The position numbers were made by a program, and so were the translations under genes. Below the pieces are notes generated by a model. That model worked only from the letters and a program-made list of their open reading frames with translations, was not told the origin of the DNA and made no database searches. A stretch of DNA of 64,000 bases from Basidiobolus meristosporus CBS 931.73 (lineage: Eukaryota; Basidiobolomycota; Basidiobolomycetes; Basidiobolales; Basidiobolaceae), in NCBI GenBank assembly GCA_002104905.1, contig MCFE01000308.1, positions 33,840 through 97,839 on the forward strand, read 5' to 3'. The first letter of the stretch is position 1. Each line of letters begins with the position of its first letter. Shown here piece by piece: positions 32,803-44,608 of this stretch.

Positions 32803-35800
32803 CTAAATGTTCATACTAACTAGTCCTAACTTTGACCCAAGATATTCAAGCTTGTCTCTAGCTAATGGTTTGACAAATATGTCTGCAATCATTTCATCTG
32901 TAGGACAGTAAGCTAAGCTAGCTAAGCTATTCTCTATAGCTTCATATATGAAATGATTTCCATAATCTATGTGCCTAGTTCTAGCATGCAAAGTTGGATT
33001 TCTACCTAGTTGTATACATCCTTGGCTATCTTGATATAAAGTAATAGGCATTTTTTAACATAGGCCTAAATCTGTAAAAAGCTTTCTTAACCACATTGCT
33101 TCTTTTGTAGCTTCACAGGCTGCCATGTACTCTGCCTCTGTGGTATAAAGTGCTACAGTTGGTTGCTTTCTTGAATTCCATGAAGTTGCTCCTTTACAGT
33201 AAAGAAGGTGTATCCTGTAGAGGATCTTCTGTCTTCCAAATTTTGTCCCCAATCAGCATCAGAGTATCCCACAAGATCCTGTTCTGAGTCCTTATAAGTG
33301 TATCTTAAGCAGATATCAGCAGTTCCTTTTAGGTACCTAAAAATCCACTTAACTGCTGCAAAATGATCAGATTCATATTTCTGATTATGTTGGCTGACAA
33401 CTCCCACTGAATATGAGATATCTGGACATGTTCCAAGCATTATATACATCAGGCAGCCAACTATAGATTGATAAGGAAAGTCAGGGCTTTCACACGGCAC
33501 CAGGCTCTCTTGATTTGGTTGAATTTTGACCAAGTTAAGATATGTCTCCATTGGGGTAGCTGCCGGTTTACAGTCTTCCATTTGGTACTTCTTTAGTATA
33601 TCTTGAGCATACTTGGACTTGCTTAGGGTAATAGTCTGGGTACATTTGTCTATGGAGAACCTAATCCCTAAGTAGTAACTGAGTTCCCCTTGATTGGAAA
33701 TCTTGAACTTCTTAGAAAGGCTGGATTTAGTCTCTTCCAATGTTTCTAGGTTATTGGTGGCTATAATAAGATCATCCACATATAGAGCTAGTAGACCTGG
33801 ATTTGCTCTATCTGGCTTACAGTATATACTATAGTCAGCATTACTCCTTTTGAAACTCAAAGATTCCAAATAAGAATCTATCTTGCAATTCCAGGCTCTT
33901 GGTGATTGTTTGAGACCATGCAGTGACTTTTTAAGCTTGCAGACCAAATAAGGGTTATCTTGGTCAACAAACCCATCAGGTTGGTCCATATACATATCCT
34001 CATCAAGTTCTCCATTCAAAAATGCAGATTTTACATCCACTTAATGAATAAAAAACCTATATTTGGCTGCAATAGCCAATATTAATCTGATGGAATTAAA
34101 CTTAGCTAACGGTGCAAAGGTCTCAATATAGTCAAGTCCTTTTGTTTGAGACTATCCTTTGGCCACAAGTCTTGCTTTGTATCTTTCAATTGTACCATCA
34201 GCCTTGTATTTTGTCTTGAAGACCCATCTGCATCCAATTGATTTTTGATTGATTGGTAATTTGACTATGACCCAAGTTTGATTTTCCATCAGGGCCTGAT
34301 ATTCCTCAGTCATTGCAGATCTCCAAACTTTGTCTGAGGGCTATTTAGGGCCTCTTTTATAGTCTGGGGCTCATTAATATGGACTGAATAGGCATAGGCT
34401 AAGTTTGTACCCTCAACTATATAGTAATTTGGGCTATTTCTTGTCCAATTTGATCTCCAGGCATTTAATACTGGAATGATCACTTCTGGGATATTCCAGG
34501 ACACTGATTCTAGCTGAACCATGGTTGTAGAGTCCTCTGGAGTGAAAAAATTTCCATTGTTTTGCTCTGATTCAATGCTGATAATTGGTGGACTTGAGAT
34601 CAGATTTTTGTCATCATCTAATGTCATTATTTGTGAAAATTTGGAATTTTCATCACACAACACATCCCTGGACTTAATTAGCTTCTTTGCTTTGATATTG
34701 TAGAATCTTTATGCTTTACTCTCACTGCAGTAGTCCAAAAATACGCATTTTACACTTTTGGCTCAAATTTTGATTGATTTCCAGGCAGTTTCTTGGCTTA
34801 TACTGTACATCCAAATATTCTTGGATGTTTTGCACTGTGTCTGTACCCATACCATGCTTCAAATGGAGTAGAATCACAAAGTATTCTGCTATCACTCCTA
34901 TTTTTAAGATATACAGCAGTGGCAACTAATTCTGCCCAAAAATCATTGGATAATTTTTGATCATGGATCATAGATCTTGCCATATCAATTATTTATCTGT
35001 TAGCACATTCTGCTACTGCATTTTGCTGTGGGGAGTAAAGTACTGTAGTCTCTTGCTTTATCCCATGAATTTTGCAGAAGTGGATGAAGAGTTTTGAGGT
35101 ATATTCTCCACCATTGTCAGAGCATATTTTCTTGGTTTTCTCACCAGCTTCTCTCTCCACCATGGCTTTAAACTCCCTGAGCTTAGACAGAGCTTCTTCC
35201 TTTCTCTCCATGAAGTAGACCCATGTGTATCTTGTATAATCATCAATAAAAGTGATTGAATACTTCATCCCACCTAAGGATAAATTTTGCATAGGTCCAC
35301 ACAGATCTGAGTGAATTAGATCTAATTTTTTCTTAGTTTTGATTAACCCAGAGCACTTGAACAGTTGTCTGGCTTTTTCCCATGTATGCAGGCTTCAAAG
35401 TGCTCCAAAATTAGCTGGAGGATCAATTTTAGCTGATCTTTGATCATTTTGCACAAATAATCAAAATTCATGTGTCCAAATCTCCTGTGCCAAAGCATTG
35501 GTGTTTCTTCATTTAAGTTACTTATGTTTGCTTCCAAATATGATGGAATATAAGTCAACTTGTATAGATTCTGATCACTGATACCCAAAGCAGTATGGGC
35601 ACCATTTTGATCAGTGATCTTGTAACCAGAATTGTCAAAGCTGAAATCGAGTCCTTCTGCTGTGGCCTTGCTTATAGATAGTAGGTTTTTGGCTATTTCT
35701 GGTACATAAAGTACATCTTTAAAGGTCATTGTATGGCTTCCTTCACTGCTTCTTAGGTTTACTTGGATAGTTCCTTCTCACACTGCATTGAGTGTTCTAT

Positions 35801-36724
35801 CATCACCCATGAAAACCTTCTTAATTGGAATTTCTTGATATTGAGTAAAAAGTTCTTTTTGGTGTGTAAAGTGTTGAGATGCTCCCAAGTCAATATACCA
35901 TGTCTGAGTATCATTGTTTGTGGTCATATTTAGTGCAGATATGAATAGTCTATCTTCAGTTGTTGCAGCATTTCCATATTCAGGCATCTTTTACTGATTA
36001 TCTCTCTTTTTGAAGCACCGGTCTGATGTGTGACCTTTCCTTTTGTAGTGGTTACAAAACAGGTTGCTGTTGCCTTTGTAGGGTCTTGGGTACCTCCTTT
36101 GTTGGTTGTCATTACGTATTAAAGCATTTTCTTCATGCTTCTTATTGGCACTTCTTAATTCTTCATACAGGAGCCTTCCATATACATTATTTAAGGTCAA
36201 ATCTTCAGTTCTGGACTCGAGGGCTGATACATTGCCCTGAAACTCATCTGTCAGGCTATTCAGGATGGTAACTATCACATCCTAATCAGTAGTTGGTATG
36301 GCCACAGATTCCATTTCATCTTCCAGCAGGGTAATTCTGTTGATTAGATTTTTCATTTCTTCTCCTGGAAGCATCTTTGTAATAAAGAATTTTGTCTCAG
36401 ATACATTTTCTTAGCAGCTGATCATGACTGGTAGGTGTCTTCTAATGCCTTCCAGGCATTCTTTGCTGTTTTTGCTCTTGAGCATTGAATTAGCAATTTG
36501 TCCTTGACATTAAGGCAAATGCAGTTAAAGGCACTTTGTTCTTTGTTCTGGTACTTTAAGGCTTCCTCTCCCATATTTTTAGGAGGGCATTCTTCTCCCA
36601 TAACAATATCCCAAAGGCCTCTTACTTGCAGCAGCATATTCATCTTCACCTTCCACACTTGGTAGTTAGATCCATCCAACTTTTCAGCAGAGGAAAAAGT
36701 TCCAGTAATGGCAGTGGTAGACAT
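32803..36724 (-). pseudogene. Copia-A gag-pol, decayed
   Basis: Minus-strand order as in Copia: gag from ATG 36724 (MSTTAITGTFSSAEK), a CCHC knuckle with the second Cys replaced (CNHYKRKGHTSDRC), protease with DLGA in place of DSGA, pre-integrase (WHRRFGHMN), integrase (FIDDYTRYTWVYF, CSDNGGEY), RT from 34040 (MDVKSAFLNGELDEDMY, YVDDLIIATNN) and RNase H ending near 32803 (IADIFVKPLA). There are several stops and frameshifts, including a nonsense change at 36422 where a sister copy has Cys. Non-functional. Confidence 0.92.
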
Positions 36725-36742
36725 TGCAGATAGTGACAGCTT

Positions 36743-36755
36743 GAGGCTCATAACC
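36743..36755 (-). promoter_or_regulatory. Copia-A minus-strand element primer-binding site
   Basis: Minus-strand GGTTATGAGCCTC directly follows the 5' LTR and fits the methionine-tRNA anticodon arm. Confidence 0.6.
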
Positions 36756-36955
36756 TGTTGTAAGAGTTTTGGAGGTACTGGAAGTGATTGGGAGGACAAG
36801 TAGATTTTCTGGTTTTCACTTAATGATTTATTGCATGTAAAAGTAGTATTTATACTCTTACATAGTCTTGGCATGACAAATATGTAGAATAGGTTAAGAA
36901 AGGTTCCAAGAGCATGTGTGCAAAGTTTGGGGCTGTTTGGGCAACTTTGAGAATT
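36756..36955 (-). mobile_element. Copia-A LTR 3' part (copy g), 5' LTR remnant of minus-strand element
   Basis: The last 200 bp of the LTR, abruptly starting (minus sense) at AATTCTCAA. With copy e (158 bp) and the shared 9 bp it adds up to exactly 349 bp. Confidence 0.85.
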
Positions 36956-38045
36956 GCCAATTTTGAGAAACATGGAATTCAGCTGATACTATAATGGTAT
37001 TTTGCTGGCCTTTTCTCAATTATTTTCTTAGGGAGTTTCCAGATCACCAATACCTCTTGAATTTTTAGGCTTTGGTAAAAACACTGCAGCCTCTCCCTCC
37101 AATGCTGTGATAAGTTTTTCTGTGGGCTTTATCTTGGGGTGCTGTTCTTGTGCTGCAAGGACTGTATAGTGTTCCTCTGCTGTTACATTGGGAGATGGCT
37201 CAATTCTTGGCTGCAACATTGAGCTACTTGAGTTCTTTCTTTGCAGCAAAGATGCTGCTTTCTCAACCAGGTGTCATGATCACATGATAATCCTTGACCT
37301 CTCATGATCTGGCCAAATCATGTTTGTGAAGAGAACCCAGTGCCTTCTAGAAAATTCTACTACCTTCTATGGTAATAGAAAGTATTCCATTACTACAATA
37401 TCTCTAAACCAATATTGCACTCATTTCTTTATTTTGCTTTTTGCTATCATAACACACAAGTGAAAGATCAAGAATTTCCAACTTTGAGGAACAAATGCTC
37501 CAGACCCTGACAAGCAATCCACCTAAGAATATTGTATCATACAGAACACGTAGTAGCCAACACATATTTCAAATTACAGCTCATTTAAAGCAGTACTTAA
37601 AGAGTTATGACCAAAAGAGTCCAATTATTATATATACTATGCCTTATTGCTAGGATTACTATGGTGACTTTGATTGAGTGTAACTTTCAGACCAGCCAAT
37701 CATATCACGTGAAATTTTCACAGGTGCTGCGCCTATGTCCGATCTGCACCACTGTCAAATTTTAGCTTTGTATCATGTGCATTGCTTGCGTAATTGCCCA
37801 AAAGCTTTGATCCTTCAAAATTTTCATATATATGACTTCCCCAGCTGAAAAATAAAGGGAGAGCCTCCCTTTCCAGAATCTCCACACTACAATTACAAGT
37901 TTAAAGGTTATAAGACTTCCCCTGCATCACTTGCACTGTTGAGTATTCTGACTTTGATCAGTACTACATCAGTAAAGAGACTGCAAAGCTCACAAGAATC
38001 CAATCTAAGTTCTACAAGAAACTACCACTTTTCTGTTGGAAAAGT
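36956..38045. other. AT-rich repeat-like region, possible LTR
   Basis: No coding capacity is recognised. A stretch from about 37271 (TGTCATGATCAC) to about 37960, with a late TATA/AAATAAAGGGAG leader-like part, looks like a degraded LTR, but I cannot find its partner or a target duplication. Confidence 0.3.
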
Positions 38046-38258
38046 CCCCTCTAAGAAACCCCTTTACTCTAAAGACACCCCTTTAGACACCCATTTAGTC
38101 TAAACACCCCTTTAGAGACCCCTTTAAGAAACCCCTTTACTCTAAAGAAGCCCCTTTAGGCACCCCTTTAGTCTAAAGTCCACTTTAGAGACCACTACAA
38201 GAAGCCCCTTTACTCTAAAGACCCCTTTAGAGACTTCTACAACACACCCCTTTAGGTT
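38046..38258 (+). repeat. CCCCTTTAG-rich minisatellite
   Basis: An array of imperfect units built from ACCCCTTTAG, TCTAAAG and AGAAACCCCTTTACT, repeated about ten times. CTTTAG and CTAAAG are complementary, so the array can form alternate hairpins. Confidence 0.85.
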
Positions 38259-38698
38259 AAATGGGAGTTCAGAATTTCCATTTTAGGAAATATTTTCTCA
38301 GAAAGGAAAGTGACTTCCAAATAAGGAAAAGGTACTATAAAGGTAAATAAGCTGATTAGCTGACAGAAGGTCAGAACACTGCTGTAGAAGTGATAAACAT
38401 TGCCTACAGTATATTTTGAGCCTAAGATTGCGGAAATTAGTGAAGTTATATCCTCTATTGGTATCTCAAACTCCCAATAAACTATTTCAGTATTAGCATA
38501 CTGGAAGTTGTTGTATATTGTTGATTAGCCTCTACATAGTAGAACAAGCCCCAAACTAATCATAATACAACACAACACTTCTAGCAACTTCTGGAAAGCC
38601 CCAAGTCAATGTTTCATAATAGAACATTCTATGGAAGCTTTCCTTTGATGTTTATGTAGCTCAAAGCCATACACAGTAGACTTGTTCTGTTGGAAAGT

Positions 38699-39390
38699 GC
38701 CACATTGAGCCATGGGTGCCAAATGATGCCATAGTGTGCCAGAGAGGCCAAGTGAACCTATACTTGGCCACAGACTGTGAAACATAGCTCTGCAACTTCA
38801 TGTAAAGCCACCCCTGTGTTTCACCCATTATATTGGAGAAAATCCATTATTTGATGTTTTTTTGTGGATCAATGTTGTGCAGGATTTGTAAGAGCACAAA
38901 AGGATTGAAGATATGCATCTGGTACTCAATACCCATGGTACTCTGAATCTAGCTCCTGTGGCTTATATCATGTCACAAAAATGCATGGCACTATCTTGGT
39001 CCACTGGTATTATACAGCACTATGAGTGCTTTGTATTGATCTTAATTTAGGGCTAATAATTAAATATATTGCCAGATAGTACCAGTGGACCAAGATAGTG
39101 CTATACATTTTTGTGACATGATACAAGCTACAGGAGCTAGATTCAGAGTGCCATGGGTATTGAGTACCAGATGCATATCTTCAATCCTTTTGTGCCCTTA
39201 CACATCCTATACAACATTGACCTAAAAAAAAGGTTAAAAAATGAATTTTCTCAAACACAATGGGTGAAACACAGGGGCTGCTTTGCATGAAGATGCACAG
39301 CTATGCTGCACACTCTGTGGCCAAGTATAGGCTCACTTGGCCTTCCTGGCACAATGTGGTCTCATTTGGCACTCATGGCTCAATGTGGCA
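38699..39390. repeat. Foldback element with about 315-bp inverted arms
   Basis: Arm 38699-39013 is the imperfect reverse complement of 39077-39390 (clearly over 80 percent by eye), around a 63-bp AT-rich spacer. The outer ends read TGCCACATTGAGCC. A 72-bp match to the outer arm occurs at 54432-54503, immediately before the second Tnp2-like transposase, so the foldback is probably derived from that CACTA-like family. Confidence 0.88.
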
Positions 39391-39559
39391 ATATAATTTC
39401 TACCATTATGCCAGTGGTAGGTTATAGTTACCAGTAATTTTGCTCAATTTTACTTATGTTGCTCAGAGTAGTGCTTTCCTTGCTTTATTTACTCTTCATA
39501 ATGCTCCAGACACATTTCTCTGAGTGGATGTCTTCTTGTATGAATATACTGTGCATTGA

Positions 39560-40370
39560 TAGGTAGACTTGTTCCATTGTACCATGCCAGGGCATGTGGC
39601 ACAATCCGCAGTCTTTAACAACAATTGGGCACAATATTGTAGCTACCAGTAGGCAGGATTGCTTTTGGAAGATTTTGCACCATGTGGGACAATCTCACTC
39701 ACTATGGCATAATCTGGCATGATGAGGTTGGCACAAATGATCATGCCCACTTGTAATGTTTGCATCATGTGTGCAATTGGATACTCCTATAATGGTAGGT
39801 AAAATCTGGTATTTGGATATGTTCCTTTAATGTAAATGGAAATAAATGCATATCACACTGTAAGCTACACTGATACTTACCATTTTGGCTACCATCACTC
39901 CAATTGGATGGTATCCCATTGGTCAATTGGTCCAAAAGTATCCTGAAGCTTTCAGCCCGCAATTTACTCTTTGAACAATACACAAGCTACCTGATTTGCC
40001 ATCAAGTATCCCAGTTTGCCCATTGAGCAAGTAAATCCCTGATCCTAGTGATTGGATAAGGTGTCATAGCTAGCATGCAACCAATTGTATGGGTGTGAAA
40101 ATCAAGTGGCTGTACTGGTGCCACAGATGATGTATACATATGCAGGGTGTTTATTTATAGGGGTCCTGTCTCAAACATGAGATGACCTTAAAATTGCTTA
40201 TATCAGATATTTAGTGATCACTGATTTGCAATGGCCTGATGCGGATTGCAAAAAAATGCATTGTTTGGATCATTACAAATAATAGCAATTCAATGCAATT
40301 GCATCATCTTCCCCTAGGCTTTTTTCTCACAGGGATTACTACTGTAGCATTTGGTAGTGATTCACTTTGC
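39560..40370 (+). repeat. CACTA-like element arm (repeat R)
   Basis: Homologous along its length to 56165-56975 (same orientation) and, in part, to 53335-53830 (inverted). It holds no protein. It precedes the decayed transposase at 40.6 kb. Confidence 0.8.
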
Positions 40371-40639
40371 TCAACTAAACTACTTTCTTGTTAACTATCC
40401 TCTTGGCTACTTTTGTATTTGTAGTCAGTATTTTGCCTCCTAGTTGATGAGTGCAATACTGCAGCTTGGCCGTGCTGAATTGCTCCAGATGATGCAACTG
40501 AGCCGGCCTGCAGTGCTACGCAGGAGAGTATGTAACATCTTTAGGCTTGCCTCAGCATTCTGAATATGGCATGCAGAGTGATAGCTCTGACAAAGAAAGG
40601 TTCACTGATGGATCTTGAGCCTATCTTCCCTAACAACAA

Positions 40640-42960
40640 GCCATGTATGGGCCTGGTCTAATCCCTATATGCAATGAGACAACACCCATTGAAGCAAATG
40701 CCAAGGATACTTTATGGAGCCAAGTGAGCCCAGTAATCCATCTACTGGTGAATGATGTAATGTTGTGGCTAGAGAAGTGGCACATTTCCACTAATATTAG
40801 TAATGGGGGCTTTGAGGATGTATTGCTACTTCTTGCCAAAATCATACCTGGATGCAACTTATCATGTACATGGTACATGTGGACGACTGTCATGCAGCTG
40901 ACAACATATGATCCAGAGACTGTCCTGATTCCAGCATGTGTTAACAGTTGCATGGCATTCATATTCAAAAATGCTGCCATTGCAATGTGTCCAAATTGTC
41001 AGGAATCTACCACCATTGAGGGAAAACATTGTTCACACTCCAGATATATTCCAGTCATACCCTGTCTGAGGTAGCTGATGCAGTCCAACAAATATTGCAA
41101 AGCTATACAGTACCATACTCAGTATCAATGAAGTGCAAACATATTCATTGTATTTGATGGCAAACATTTCAAACAGCTAAGAAGCAAGCGCTACTTTGAA
41201 GGTATGTATGACCATGCCTTTGCTTTAGCACTTGATGGATTCTTATTCAACAAGTACTCCACCAGCCAATCCTGCTGGCCACTGATTCTCATCAATTTGA
41301 ATCTGCCACCCATCTTATGGTATCAGAGCAATAATTTGATGGTAGTCTCACAGGTATCTGGGCCTAAATCACTGTCCAACCTAGATAGCTACCTTTATCC
41401 ATTGCTGGATGAATTTTTGTGTGCTTCCCAGCAGGATGACAGTAAATGGCCATCATGTAAACGCACATATTATTATCTGCATTGGAGATACCCAGCCATC
41501 AGCAAGATGGCAGGTTTTTCTGGGCACAACAGATGGTATTGCTCTCAAATGTGTGAAATCTAGGGGATTTACTCCATAACTCACACAAATTATGATAACC
41601 CAAACACCAGCATGTAGAACATCATCTTTCCACAGAGAGAACATACAGTAGTCAGCATGCAATTACAGCAAAGTTGACAAGCATTAATCCATTGGCCGGA
41701 ATAACAAATCAATTGGAAAATGGAGATACCTAAGATAGAGGATATCTGTTGGAGCAAAAGCTTTCCACTGAAGGCAATGCATTTGCTTTTCAGCAATATC
41801 CCTATACCTATGACCAAGTTGTATACAGAGCATTTCAAGCTAAATGAGCCCTTCAAGATACTGGAGAAATTTGAAAGAACTTGCAAGATATTACATAATG
41901 TTTACTACCCTAAGTATTTCTCACAGGCTTATAAATAACTCACACACATTATTATTACCCAACCACCAGCACAAAGAACATCATCTTTCCACGGAGAGAG
42001 TGTACAGAAGTCAGCATGCAATTGCAGCAAATCTGGAAAGCCAAAAGCCATTGGCCAGAATATGAAATCAATTGGAAACCGGAGATACTTAAGAAAGAGG
42101 GTATCTGTTGGTGCAAAAGCTTTTCACTGGGAGCAATGCATTTGCTTTTCAACAATATACCTATACTAATGACCAAGTTGTACATGGGGCATTTCAAGCT
42201 AAATGAGCCCTTTGAGACACCCAAGAAACCTGAAAGAATTGGCAAGATATTACAGAGTATCTGCTACCCTGAGTACTTCTCCTGGGCTCCAATCAATATT
42301 CATACGCATATGCAACAATACAAATGCAAAGACTGGATGAACTAGATGTGTATTTATTCAAGTGGCATTCTGAAGCCCTTCCTACCAAAAGTAAACTGGA
42401 AGCATTGGGTGTCATATGTGGACATTGTAGGAGTATTTATCCAGAAGTGGATCACCAATGCTAACTTGACACATCTACAGCTGTTGTGTGAGGAGTTTGT
42501 TACAGGATTTGAGTGGCTATACTACAAACATAAAGATGAATACGTAGATCTCTGCTGCTACTGAATCCATTCTCTACTCCATCTTGCACAGTGTGTGGAG
42601 AATGTTGGGCCTTGCTTCACCTTTTGGGAGTTTCCTATGGAGCAGATGTGTGGGGAGATAGGAAGATGAGTCAAGTTGCAGGTACTATCATATCCTAATC
42701 TCATCAAAACTATTACCTTCAAGTCTGACATGGATGTGATGAGTTGGCACATGAAGGACAGCCAGGAAGATTTAGAAAATACGGAGGACAAATGTGCACA
42801 TGGAGACACCTACGCCTGTGGCGTTAAGAAGCTAAGCAGCCCCGCAAAGCTCACACAAATAAAAGCCAGAGCGTACCTTTAAGGGGGACTAGAATACAGC
42901 AGGAAGAAGGAATATATCGGCTAAATACTAAGAAGTTCTTTGTGGATATTCAGCAGGTAT
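40640..42960 (+). pseudogene. CACTA/Tnp2-type (plavaka-like) transposase, copy 1, decayed
   Basis: Fragments in several frames follow the order seen in fungal Tnp2-like transposases: SRYIPV, then FDGKHFKQL, ALALDGF, the ILINLNLPP block, MAGFSGHNRWYCSQMCEI (zinc-knuckle-like), SFPLGAMHLLF, LQLLCEEFV and WEFPMEQMCGEIGR near 42.6 kb. Stops and frameshifts are frequent. The segment around the MHLLF motif is present twice in tandem (41578-41937 and 41938-42300). Dead. Confidence 0.8.
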
Positions 42961-43659
42961 TCACAGCAGAAGTGGCAATAACCAAGCATATGTTTGCAAG
43001 ATGTATATATTACCAGCAGTACAAGGTATATGGCAACTTTGCAAGTATCACACAAAAAAGCTGCAAAGTTGAGGTGATAGAAGTATGTCAATTGCAGCAG
43101 GTGTGCATGTTTGTTGAGGTAAGTAAGCAGGAGGCCATGGTTTTTTTTGATTCAAACCATAAGTGGAATGCACAAGGTAGTGGTGGGTAAGCAAATAGAG
43201 AGGGGTGATTCTACAGTGGAACATATGAATTGCACAAGGGAAGGTAGAAAAAGGAAATACCATTTGGTAAATTGGTATGGTAGTATTATACAGAAACAGC
43301 TGTAGGCTGTCATACTGCCAATATAATGCCATCAGAGTCTTGCTGTGAGGCCATTGCAGTACCATCAAGTTTCTTGCCCTATAAGGCAATTGGATGTCTT
43401 GGCCACTGGGATCCACTTGAGATAGTTATAGAGTGCTAAAAGACCACAACAATATCATGCAAATATTGTCACAGAACTGATTAAATCTTGTCAAGTTTTA
43501 TCCCTTTATTTGGTTTTAAATTAGCAAAACACGGTAGTGATCCTGTCATAAGATCATTAGGAGGGTCACTAATTCCAAGCTGCTGGTATTATGACGGTCT
43601 CTAAAAGGGATCCTGACTGCTGATCTGGTTCAGATCCACCTGCAGGACCAAATTATACT
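42961..43659. other. Decayed sequence downstream of Tnp2 copy 1
   Basis: Possible C-terminal continuation of the transposase (CIYYQQYKVYGNF), then unrecognised sequence up to the Copia-A fragment. Confidence 0.35.
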
Positions 43660-44603
43660 TATAGGGCTATTGCAGCCAAATACAAGCTTTTTATACAACA
43701 AATGGATGTAAAAGCTGCATTTTTGAATGGAGAGCCTGATGAGGATATGTATATGGACCAGTGTGATTAGTTTTTTTGACCAAAATAACACCTATTTGGT
43801 CTGCAAGCTTAAAACATCTCCATATGGTCTTAACAAATCACCAAAAGCCTGGAATTACAAGATAGATTGTTATTTGGAATCTTTGAGTTGCAAAAGGAGT
43901 AATGCTGACTATAATATATACTATAATCCAGATAGAGCTAATCCAGTTCTATTAGCTGTATATGTGGATGATCTTATTATAGCTATTAATAACCTAGAAA
44001 CATTGAAACAGAATAAGTCCAGTCAATATCAAGAGCCAAGATATTCAACCTAGGAGAACTCAGTTACTACTTTGGGATTAAGTTCTTGATAGACAGAAGT
44101 ACCCTGACAATCACCCTTAGCCAATCCAAATATATTCAAGATATACTAAAGAAGTACCAAATGGAAGACTGTAAACCAGCAACTACCCCACTGGAAACAA
44201 ACCTTAACTTGGTCAAAACTCAACCAAATCAAGAGAGCTGGGTGCCATCTAAATGCCCTGACTTTCCTTATCAGTCCATGTCTGGCAGTCTGATGAATAT
44301 CATACTTGGAAAATATCCAGATATCTTGTATTCAGTGGGAGTTGTCAGCCAGTATAATCAGAATTATGGATCTGATCATATTGCAGCAGTTAAGCAGATT
44401 TTTAGATACCTAAAAGGAACTGCTGGTATCTGCCTGCAATACACTTACAAGGACTCACATAAGGATCTTATAGGATACTTTGATGCTGATTGAGGACAAA
44501 GCTTGGAAGAGAGAAGATCCACCACAGGATGCACCTTTCTTTACTGTCAAGGAGCAATTTCATGGAATTCAAGAGAGCAACCAACTGTAGCACTATCCAC
44601 CAC
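43660..44603 (+). pseudogene. Copia-A RT/RNase H fragment (element 3), left part
   Basis: Starts mid-pol at the RT (MDVKAAFLNG, YVDDLIIAINN), continues through ILKKYQMEDCKPATTP to DLIGYFDAD and the RNase H strand ending VALSTT. It is interrupted by a 3.3-kb LTR element; the remaining RNase H resumes at 47909. Contains frameshifts and stops. Gag, protease and integrase are missing upstream. Confidence 0.9.
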
Positions 44604-44608
44604 AATGG

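Noticed and set aside
37028-37249. 73-codon minus-strand open frame (Glu/Pro-rich)
   Set aside because: No similarity to Copia gag or another element protein, and no flanking support.
41453-42245. Minus-strand open frames of 69-98 codons under Tnp2 copy 1
   Set aside because: They are complements of the duplicated transposase segment and repeat because that segment is duplicated.
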